Source of the DNA: an uncultured Veillonella sp.
GTDB taxonomy: Bacteria; Bacillota; Negativicutes; Veillonellales; Veillonellaceae
DNA length: 27,154 nucleotides
Assembly (NCBI RefSeq): GCF_934230905.1
Contig: NZ_CAKQFJ010000024.1
Coordinates: forward strand, 1 to 27,154
Direction of reading: 5' to 3'
A program made the position numbers and the translations under genes. Positions 20,617 to 27,154 of the stretch are shown piece after piece. Under the pieces are notes generated by a model, which searched no databases, had not been told where the DNA came from, and saw nothing but the letters and a program-made list of their open reading frames with translations. Numbering within the stretch: position 1 is the first letter of the stretch; the number at the start of each line of letters is the position of its first letter.

Positions 20617-21742
20617 ATGCCCATACACATGGTGTTTTCAGTAAGTTCTGAATGATATTGTGCCCTGTTATGACGGTCATGACTGACGGAGCGCAATAGG
20701 TAAATTCCGGGTCTGGCAAAATCGTTTTGATGTAGCAATCTTGTGTTTCCATAAATGATTTGTATGTATCAAGTGAAAACAGTCCATAGTTACCACGCAA
20801 TTCCCATCTATCTTTAGCGAGAAGGGCCAAAAATTCATCGGCGTGTGGGTCATATGCAATGTTAGGTAGGGTGCTGCTGGTTGTTAGCCCTGTATCACTA
20901 TTTGTACATGGGGAAATATAATACATATACCCTCTTGGTGTGATACAAAGCATCCAAGTAATGGCTCTAGACATAAGGGTTCGTTTAAAAACGCCAAATA
21001 CTTCTTGTAATCTTGATTTTCGCACATACAGAGCATAAAAGGTTTCCTTATATTCCGTTGGGTCATCAGGCGTATCGAGATAAGTTTGCTCCACTACATC
21101 AAAGGGTACATTACATATATTGGCGAGATCTTCAATCGAATGGCGCCATATTCCTCTACGTACTAAACTAATACGCCTTTTGGGGAATAGTAAAATATAT
21201 TCACTGCCAATATAATCAGATAAAGCACCAAAATGAATGCCATCTTGACGATTAAACTCAGGAAATTGCATACGCCGATAATCAGCGTCAATGCCCGTAC
21301 AAGCATAGCTTTCACCTAAAACAGTGCTACCATAGACCTCAATCTGATGAGGATCCCAGTCCCCTAAGTCATCGCCATACCGCATTTTGCCATGATCATA
21401 ACGAAGCATCTTGGTGTGCCCCGTAGGCGACACGCAGAGCACGCAAGGATACCCATACCGCTGCGTATACCAACCGCCCACGCTGTGCCAATCCGCAATC
21501 CGATTTTCAGGCCATGCAAACAAGGTCATTTCCACCGGCTGCTGTCCATGTACACCATTCACGGATGCCGTGCCATGAATCGTATGCTTATACCAATTTC
21601 GGCCAACCATATACTGCCATGCCAACCGTGGCGTCGGACCACTTTGGCCAACAGGATTGCTAATCACAATGAGCAGACCCATCCGCGCTTTTCGATAGGG
21701 TCTAACGATATCATTAATTTGGCGCACTAAACCTTGATTCAT
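20615..21742 (-). CDS. Conserved-looking protein of unknown function, 375 aa
   Basis: The start at 21742 has GGGGG 7 nt upstream, favoured over an in-frame ATG 15 codons earlier. The protein is soluble, with no signal peptide or membrane segment. It is rich in Tyr, Trp and His (WQYMVGRNWYKHTIHG, FAWPENRIADWHSVGGWYTQ, YGDDLGDWDPHQIEVYG). Two similar stretches (CVLCVSPTGHTKMLRYD and WMLCITPRGYMYYISP) suggest an internal duplication of a beta-rich unit. I recognise no catalytic motif or family. It is convergent with the RNA unit at 20455-20614 and the two 3' ends meet, so transcription of one could affect the other. Confidence 0.65.
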   Translation of the reverse strand: MNQGLVRQINDIVRPYRKARMGLLIVISNPVGQSGPTPRLAWQYMVGRNWYKHTIHGTASVNGVHGQQPVEMTLFAWPENRIADWHSVGGWYTQRYGYPCVLCVSPTGHTKMLRYDHGKMRYGDDLGDWDPHQIEVYGSTVLGESYACTGIDADYRRMQFPEFNRQDGIHFGALSDYIGSEYILLFPKRRISLVRRGIWRHSIEDLANICNVPFDVVEQTYLDTPDDPTEYKETFYALYVRKSRLQEVFGVFKRTLMSRAITWMLCITPRGYMYYISPCTNSDTGLTTSSTLPNIAYDPHADEFLALLAKDRWELRGNYGLFSLDTYKSFMETQDCYIKTILPDPEFTYCAPSVMTVITGHNIIQNLLKTPCVWA

Positions 21743-21957
21743 AGGACATCCCCCTTTTACCTTACTAATCTTGATGAAAGCTAACACTGTTTACACCTTT
21801 AGTATAAATGAGTAGATGTGTAAAATTTAGTGCATAGAGCTATAGGAACTCATTACTGTTTAAAACATAGGAATATTATATAATTATACTTAACAAAAAG
21901 AGTCTATGTATTGATATAGCTCCTATAAAAAGGAGCATGTAAGCAGGAGAAGCTATT

Positions 21958-23298
21958 ATGCTAAAATTACCACTCATAGTGGGTGCTGTCATCATGAGCA
22001 CTGTACTATCACCAGTAGAGGCCATCGACGTCAACATTCCTGGTGCGGATGCGAAAATTCCAAAAGATGCGTATATAAATTATCAAGCCACAAACCAAGC
22101 CATTGAACAGGATGTGGCCAATTATGTAGAAACGTTAAAGAGCACCGATAAAGCCAACGGTATTAGTAGAAACGAACTAGCCTATGCAAAGGAGGCCTCT
22201 ATATATCGCGGAGAGCATTACCACAATACGGTTATTTCCGTTCACAATCGATACAGCCAAATCCGTCTTTCATTCCCCGTAGCAGGCATAAAAAGCGAAT
22301 ATAATATTGGCCGGTATAAAAATCCAGATCGCACCATAGAGGATTATCGCGTTATAACTGATAACGGTAGCCTCAATCTAGAGGTCGACTACGGTTATTA
22401 TCCTAACCATAATTGGCGCGATACCAAGATCAATTATGAGAAATTAACGGATAAGGATGTCCGCCAGTTCTTGCAAGATAAGGCCAAACGCAATCCATCG
22501 AAACATATTTCTGATATAAAGGCAACTGTATTTTCATACCCTACCGTTACCTATAGTACTTGGGACAGCATGAAAATGCCTTACCTCAAAAATGGCCAAA
22601 AAACGACGATGACCGTGGATACCATCAACTTTAAATATATGGGCTTTGCCATACGGTATCCTCTATATCACGCAGGTATCGCCTATTTCGATAATAAACC
22701 GGTGTTGAATAAGGTGCCTACTGACAATCTACTCGCCAATTACGTGCTTCCATCGGTGAAAAATCTCAATGAGTTGAATCAATATTCACGCATAGAAAAT
22801 CTAAATGGCATACAGTATCGCGTACCTAAGGATGCCATATTCGATGGTGAAAGCAAGGGTACCTATCAAGATATTAGACATTACAAAAAAGGATCCATAA
22901 TTTTTTCTGTTTCTACTACGGAGCTTGCTAAGAATCCGTATGTCCATACTTTTATTACTGATGGTCATTACAATTTTAATAGAGAGTTACATACGTTTTG
23001 GGATATTTACCGTTACCACCCAACACCAGATTATATAAATTACTCGGTTGTATGGAATAATAATATTCCTGGGCTATCCATACACAGCTATGAACCGTAT
23101 AGGGATAATCACATCCTAAACTTTGAATCCTATGATGGTACCTATCATTTTATCTATACCATCTTTTATCCAAAATTTTTAAGTGCTAACGAAGTCCAAA
23201 AATTACGAAATATGATAGAATTCTTTGATTCTACGAATAATCCGGAATTTAAACTCCAAGAACATGTGGTATTCCCGGAAGTAGCAACCTATCACTAA
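21958..23298 (+). CDS. Exported protein, IPG-x-DA family, member A
   Basis: This 446-residue protein has a signal peptide (about 1-22, cleavage after VEA). The mature N-terminus reads IDVNIPGADAKIPKDAYINY. Later blocks (NYVLPSVKNLNELNQYSRI, QYRVPKDA, VVWNNNIPGLS) match NYVIPSVEDTKAIDRYSTV, AYRVFKNS and TIWNNGVPAFS in the minus-strand gene at 24156-25397, so the two are paralogues. It is probably periplasmic or surface-located, with beta-rich, Tyr/Asn-rich content and no enzymatic motif seen. AGGAGA lies about 8 nt before the ATG. A small GCTCCT / AGGAGC hairpin at 21919-21936 sits in the leader. Confidence 0.75.
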   Translation: MLKLPLIVGAVIMSTVLSPVEAIDVNIPGADAKIPKDAYINYQATNQAIEQDVANYVETLKSTDKANGISRNELAYAKEASIYRGEHYHNTVISVHNRYSQIRLSFPVAGIKSEYNIGRYKNPDRTIEDYRVITDNGSLNLEVDYGYYPNHNWRDTKINYEKLTDKDVRQFLQDKAKRNPSKHISDIKATVFSYPTVTYSTWDSMKMPYLKNGQKTTMTVDTINFKYMGFAIRYPLYHAGIAYFDNKPVLNKVPTDNLLANYVLPSVKNLNELNQYSRIENLNGIQYRVPKDAIFDGESKGTYQDIRHYKKGSIIFSVSTTELAKNPYVHTFITDGHYNFNRELHTFWDIYRYHPTPDYINYSVVWNNNIPGLSIHSYEPYRDNHILNFESYDGTYHFIYTIFYPKFLSANEVQKLRNMIEFFDSTNNPEFKLQEHVVFPEVATYH

Positions 23299-23322
23299 AC
23301 CCCATTCTGCGATTACTAAACA

Positions 23323-23377
23323 AAAAAGTATAACTCTCATCGTCATGGATAACCTGACGGTGAAAGTTATACTTTTT
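23323..23377 (+). terminator. Long stem-loop terminator after exported protein A
   Basis: AAAAAGTATAACT / AGTTATACTTTTT (13 bp) encloses a second stem TCATCGTCA / TGACGGTGA (one G-T). The T-run at 23373-23377 ends plus-strand transcription 25 bp past the stop. The structure is symmetric, so it may also serve the convergent gene at 23489. Confidence 0.8.
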
Positions 23378-23488
23378 ATTAGGTATGAATGATTTAATTT
23401 TGATGATTCTTAGGCACTGTAACTATAATAGATGTAATAGCAATCAGCGTCATAAATAAATCTCGTTAGCCTATTCGCTTTTGTTTTT

Positions 23489-24115
23489 CTATTTTGACTT
23501 TCCTTTACCTTGTTTCTCATGTTGTTCTACAAGAGAAAGGAAGTCCTTAAAATTATTAATTTTAACGGCTTGCCATGTGCCATCATCAAGTTTTTTCATA
23601 GCAAGGTTAAATGTTACGTCTTGGTTAAGTTCTTTGGAATTAAATGTAACAGGCACAACAGCGCTATTACCATCAACAGTGGCAGAACCAATGCTTTTGA
23701 ACTCAAGATCTTTAATACCAGTTTTTTCTTTCATTTCGTCAGCAGCTTGTTTTTCCTTCGCATTTTGTTCCGTATTTTCAGGTTGCTTTGCAATAGCGCT
23801 GTAAATTTCATTGCTTAAAATAGGAACAATCTTAGGTTTCAAACCTTGGAACATCACCTCCGCAAGCTCCTTAAATGGGTTATTCTTAATACTAGGATCT
23901 TCCATTTCTATAGCCACAAGATCATCATAGCCTGAACCAATAATGGCATCCATATCTACATGTTTTTTGAAAGCATTCACATCATGTTTTTCTACAGCTT
24001 CACGGGCAAGATTCAAGGAATAGACTGGTGTTTTTGTGAAATACAAGAAATACCAACCTAGAGCAATAGCCACAATGGCTACAAGTACGGCAATAATAAT
24101 CTTCTTTTTAGACAT
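23489..24115 (-). CDS. DUF2939-like membrane-anchored protein
   Basis: The 208-residue protein has one N-terminal membrane anchor (IIIAVLVAIVAIALGWYFLY, about 6-25). The next segment, TPVYSLNLAREAVEKHDVNA, then FKKHVDMDAIIG, matches the start of DUF2939 proteins (TPxYSL...A...HD...F..yVD). A Lys/Glu-rich helical region lies at about 108-132, then beta strands (SAVVPVTFN, VTFNLAMKKLDDGTWQAVKI). It is probably extracytoplasmic. AAAGGAG lies 7 nt before the ATG. The family assignment is by pattern only, and the function of the family is unknown. It starts 40 bp after the end of exported protein B on the same strand, so the two may be co-transcribed. Confidence 0.75.
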   Translation of the reverse strand: MSKKKIIIAVLVAIVAIALGWYFLYFTKTPVYSLNLAREAVEKHDVNAFKKHVDMDAIIGSGYDDLVAIEMEDPSIKNNPFKELAEVMFQGLKPKIVPILSNEIYSAIAKQPENTEQNAKEKQAADEMKEKTGIKDLEFKSIGSATVDGNSAVVPVTFNSKELNQDVTFNLAMKKLDDGTWQAVKINNFKDFLSLVEQHEKQGKGKSK

Positions 24116-24155
24116 ACAAGTCTCCTTTCATAGAGATAAAACTATTAATTAAGCC

Positions 24156-25397
24156 TTAGGGTAACTTAAAAACATTCGCTTCGTCAAGATATTTCAAAAC
24201 AGGGAACGCTTGCTTATGGGGATGGTTAATCAGTGTTGCCATCTCTACCATACTACGAATATCATGGTAAGATTTCTTCACCTTATCAGCTTTATAAACA
24301 ACTTCAATACTGTACACGTATGTATCATCATGGATTGTGAAATAGGTATAATTACTACCATTATCAAATTTTACACTACCACTGAAAGCAGGCACGCCAT
24401 TATTCCAAATAGTAGCATTATCATTAACTGAATATGGATATTTTCGGCTCACCGTATCCATCGTAGAAAAAGCACCTGCATAAAAATATGTTTTATCATT
24501 TGGAAGAATCGGACGTCGCTTAACTAGCTGCACTATACCGCCACCTTCATACACATGCGTTTCCTCACCATAGGAGGTCGGTTCATAATCAGCTTTTCGC
24601 TCACTATTCTTAAATACACGATATGCAAAGTTCCCCCATGTTTTAACAGTGCTATAGCGGTCTATAGCTTTTGTATCCTCTACCGATGGAATCACATAAT
24701 TCGCCAAAGCCGCTTCTGCATACCTAATATGATCTGGATTGCCATTGCCACGGTTTATGATAGTAACATGATAGACATGGTTCGTATCACTAGGCAAGGA
24801 AAACTCAACACCCGTACGCGTACGAGGCTCGGTTTTTCCCTCCTTTCCAGGGATAGTTGTCATAATGCCATACTTCTGCTGCCATTGACCATTTTTTATC
24901 GTTTTATATGTGAAAGCACGATCTGTATATGTAGTCTTATCATCTACATCTACTACGATATCTGCATTCATGCTTTTAATATAATATTGATGGCCTTCAT
25001 TTACTACATTAGCAACTGGATTAGTACCGTCATTGCTCACCTTACTTTCTAAACTTGGATAAGGCATAGAAAAACGAATATGCTGTGTATCATTATCAAA
25101 GATAAACACCGTACTCTGATTTGCTTGGCGTTTTAAATACTTAGCAGTTCCCTCCATATATGCCTTGGCTTGCTCTACGGTCCTACGGCCATTTTTTACA
25201 GTCTGTGCTACAACAGGACCTGAACGACGTCTAAACTGAGCCTCTACAAGATCCATATCAGTACTATTATAAGAATAGCTTTCATAAGCAGCATCTGGTA
25301 CCATAGCATCCCCGCCAGGAATGTCTATATTCACACCATGTGCTGTCGCCATAAGGCCCAACGAACAAAGACCTATTAAACATATTCTCTTAATCAT
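24156..25397 (-). CDS. Exported protein, IPG-x-DA family, member B
   Basis: This 413-residue protein has a signal peptide (about 1-21, cleavage after AHG). The mature start VNIDIPGGDAMVPDAAYESY parallels IDVNIPGADAKIPKDAYINY of the gene at 21958-23298. Similar blocks later in both proteins, in the same order, mark them as diverged paralogues. The middle holds strands with QHIRFSMPYPSLESKV, matching SQIRLSFPVAGIKSEY in member A. No catalytic motif is evident. AAAGG lies about 7 nt before the ATG. The two paralogues face each other with the DUF2939-like gene between them. Confidence 0.75.
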   Translation of the reverse strand: MIKRICLIGLCSLGLMATAHGVNIDIPGGDAMVPDAAYESYSYNSTDMDLVEAQFRRRSGPVVAQTVKNGRRTVEQAKAYMEGTAKYLKRQANQSTVFIFDNDTQHIRFSMPYPSLESKVSNDGTNPVANVVNEGHQYYIKSMNADIVVDVDDKTTYTDRAFTYKTIKNGQWQQKYGIMTTIPGKEGKTEPRTRTGVEFSLPSDTNHVYHVTIINRGNGNPDHIRYAEAALANYVIPSVEDTKAIDRYSTVKTWGNFAYRVFKNSERKADYEPTSYGEETHVYEGGGIVQLVKRRPILPNDKTYFYAGAFSTMDTVSRKYPYSVNDNATIWNNGVPAFSGSVKFDNGSNYTYFTIHDDTYVYSIEVVYKADKVKKSYHDIRSMVEMATLINHPHKQAFPVLKYLDEANVFKLP

Positions 25398-25714
25398 ATA
25401 AATACCTTTTTTATCAATACGAATACCTTTACTTATTTTATCTCTTTTGCATTATAAGCTTCATTATCGTCGGTACTAACCACCCAATAACATATGAACT
25501 TATTAAACTCTATTATACATTATATATAAAAATCTGATGATTATGTATCTATCAAGATAATCCTAAAATATTCGTATTATTCAAATGCTAATCTACATAA
25601 TGGGTTTATTCATAAATCCTTAAACATATTTATAATCATTTAATTGCTATTATAAGCCAAATATTAAATAATATTATTAATGAATTTTTCATGAATTTTT
25701 CAAGGAGGTTCTCT
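25398..25714. other. AT-rich divergent intergenic region
   Basis: No gene is seen in these 317 bp. The only repeat is a tandem direct repeat, ATGAATTTTTC at 25680-25690 and 25691-25701, just before the ribosome site of the next gene. Promoters for both flanking genes must lie here, but no box pair stands out from the AT background. Confidence 0.4.
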
Positions 25715-26188
25715 ATGAAAAAATGGTTATTATTAGTAATGGCTTTTTGTTATTTTCTATTTGGTGGATTTAATACAGCTAATGCTGATTACCAAGAACA
25801 TTTAAATGGCGATCCTAATTTTATATTGATAGCAACGTTTAGAGGTACTGGTTACTACTTAGATAAAAGCTCTTTAGTAGTACAACAATATGCACCTCCT
25901 CAATATATAATCGCAGTAAATGTAGTAGATGTTCCACATGCTTATGATGGAGATACAATAATATCTAGAGTTCAAACTGATAAATTTCGTTATAATTGGA
26001 ATACGAAATCAATGTACCTATACTCTGATAGCAAAAACACCTGGAATTATATGAATCCATATGGATACAAAATTGATAAATACATGATTGAAATTCCTGC
26101 AGGTGAAATGGCATTTTATTTAGCATATAATATGAAATTCTATAAATCATCATCATATTTTAATTCAGATTTATATAAAAGAATCTAA
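25715..26188 (+). CDS. Small exported protein, YYxDK family
   Basis: The start at 25715 has AAGGAGG 5 nt upstream; an ATG eight codons earlier lacks one. The 157-residue product has a signal peptide (MKKWLLLVMAFCYFLFGGFN, cleavage near ANA). The block YYLDKSSLVVQQ...QYIIAVNVVDV resembles the exported protein at 12000-12431, and the mature part is Tyr-rich with beta character (KFRYNWNTKSMYLYSDS, AFYLAYNMKFYKSSSYF). No enzymatic motif is seen. A 197-bp AT-rich gap follows with no gene. It is probably periplasmic. Confidence 0.72.
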   Translation: MKKWLLLVMAFCYFLFGGFNTANADYQEHLNGDPNFILIATFRGTGYYLDKSSLVVQQYAPPQYIIAVNVVDVPHAYDGDTIISRVQTDKFRYNWNTKSMYLYSDSKNTWNYMNPYGYKIDKYMIEIPAGEMAFYLAYNMKFYKSSSYFNSDLYKRI

Positions 26189-26385
26189 GCAACTTTAACA
26201 CCCATTAAAAATAATCTGTAATACAAAATATAGTCCATTTATAAATTAAGTCCCCTAATTTTACAATATATATCATATTAGGTTCTGTAAGAAATTCCTT
26301 AATGAAATAATAACTGATTTATCGGCAATTATTTCAACAAACTTACGGCTTAATCATACAATAAAGTCTCTAATTATAAGGCCAA

Positions 26386-27048
26386 TTAGTGACCTGTATC
26401 TAAATTCCCATGATTAAAACCATTTTCTAATTGTTGGACTATATCTTGATATTGATCTTTCTTCGACCGTAAATACTTGATATGCAATGTATTTTCAGAA
26501 CCGGCACCAACAAAGCCTTTCACATAATAAATGAATGTTCCATCTGTATACGTTACAACGTACCACTCATCACTTATCGTATGAAATCCAGGTATCCCAC
26601 GTTGTTTAGCTATGTTAAGAGTTCGATAATAAGCTCTTTGCGTTGTTTCATTAAGTGTATTATTTGAACCAGATACAGTCACTTCAATAGTTCCATCTTG
26701 AGGAGAAATAATACAACCATCACCATTAGTCGGTTCATCACCTTTTACCCACGTACTAGGATAACGAACGGAGAATCCAAATCGCGCATTTCGATATGTC
26801 GATAGATCCATCGAATTGGTAGACGCTTGATTGGCCGATGTTGGTGTTTCCTGTTTTGGAGTCTCCCTAGGTTTTGCAGGTGTACTCGTTGCCTCCGTTT
26901 GATTCGTATTTGGTGACTCATGATTAACTAACATAACAGTCCCCACACCAATACTTATACCAACCGCTAAACAAGCTACTACTGTAATAATGTGCTTTTT
27001 TGTAATCTCAATAACCATCAATACTAATCCCCAATCTATAAACTTCAT
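26386..27048 (-). CDS. Membrane-anchored exported protein of unknown function
   Basis: The 220-residue frame has one N-terminal membrane segment (about 20-41, ITVVACLAVGISIGVGTVML). A Thr/Pro/Gln/Glu-rich linker (about 45-80, PAKPRETPKQETPTSANQ) follows, then a globular domain (about 85-205) beginning RNARFGFSVRYPSTW. That opening resembles PsbP-like/DUF1795-type domains, in which FGFSxxYPxxW is common. Anchoring suggests exposure to the periplasm. The start is uncertain: ATG at 27048 or ATG at 27018, both with weak ribosome sites. The family suggestion is from pattern only. Confidence 0.65.
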   Translation of the reverse strand: MKFIDWGLVLMVIEITKKHIITVVACLAVGISIGVGTVMLVNHESPNTNQTEATSTPAKPRETPKQETPTSANQASTNSMDLSTYRNARFGFSVRYPSTWVKGDEPTNGDGCIISPQDGTIEVTVSGSNNTLNETTQRAYYRTLNIAKQRGIPGFHTISDEWYVVTYTDGTFIYYVKGFVGAGSENTLHIKYLRSKKDQYQDIVQQLENGFNHGNLDTGH

Positions 27049-27082
27049 TAAATTTCCATTTTACTCTATGGACATTATAGGG

Positions 27083-27154
27083 TTATAGGACAAAACGTGT
27101 TGGTACTTTAATCCCAATCATTGAAAGATAATTTGTCATAGTTATGCAAATCAC
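27083..27154 (-). CDS. Possible C-terminal end of a gene beyond the window
   Basis: A minus-strand frame is open from the window edge to TAA at 27083 (23 codons, ending LSMIGIKVPTRFVL). It would lie 34 bp upstream of the previous gene on the same strand. The tail looks protein-like (a GIKVP ending occurs in some enzymes), but 23 open codons can occur by chance. Confidence 0.25.
   Translation of the reverse strand: MICITMTNYLSMIGIKVPTRFVL

Noticed and set aside
1..27154. CRISPR arrays, tRNA or rRNA genes, phage or IS transposase genes
   Set aside because: No regularly spaced direct repeats, no tRNA T-arm patterns, no rRNA signatures and no transposase or integrase motifs were seen on either strand.

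Overview
The window reads as the chromosome of a low-GC, diderm anaerobe of the Negativicutes, most likely Veillonella. The reasons are near-universal AAGGAGG-type ribosome binding sites, AT-rich intergenic DNA, an outer-membrane beta-barrel gene and several lipoproteins and exported proteins next to otherwise Firmicutes-like genes, and a lactate-handling block (FAD/Fe-S D-2-hydroxyacid dehydrogenase plus nickel lactate racemase). The genus is an inference; no rRNA, tRNA or CRISPR array was seen.

Layout. 1-444: the last codons of a HicA-like toxin, with a stop a few codons early, and its HicB antitoxin. 456-1067: a TPR lipoprotein. 1213-6567: the lactate block on the minus strand, larA, then a TauE/SafE-type membrane carrier, then the large FAD/Fe-S dehydrogenase. 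6568-7154: two oppositely oriented copies (about 157-160 bp) of a nested-palindrome, MITE-like repeat plus a decayed third copy; one copy reaches into the last codons of the chloride channel gene. 7139-9917: ClC antiporter and a GH3 lipoprotein. 10077-11840: a BFD-like [2Fe-2S] protein facing a site-2-protease/CMD gene pair. 12000-16085: a small exported protein, a cysteine-free OhrR/MarR-type regulator, more repeat DNA, a nitroreductase and a P1B-type metal ATPase. The ATPase promoter has a CsoR-like operator exactly between its -35 and -10 boxes, with two more such sites downstream. 16365-18480: a membrane protein, a stand-alone inverse-autotransporter-type barrel, and an ArsC/Spx-like protein. 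18571-19061: a higBA locus whose toxin is an in-frame deletion remnant of 39 codons, while antitoxin and operator look intact. 19199-27048: mostly exported or membrane proteins of unknown function, including two pairs of distant paralogues, and an intergenic transcription unit at about 20455-20614 with a consensus promoter and a strong terminator but no ORF.

How the genes may work together. LarA interconverts L- and D-lactate, the dehydrogenase would oxidise the D form (or another D-2-hydroxyacid), and the TauE/SafE carrier in the larA transcription unit is a candidate carrier for an organic acid anion. The ATPase and nitroreductase are 34 bp apart and probably share the metal-responsive promoter. 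Both toxin-antitoxin loci keep an antitoxin beside a damaged or possibly altered toxin.

Most promising leads: the orphan RNA at 20455-20614, the deleted higB, the three-operator ATPase promoter, the MITE-like repeats, and the cysteine-free OhrR homologue.
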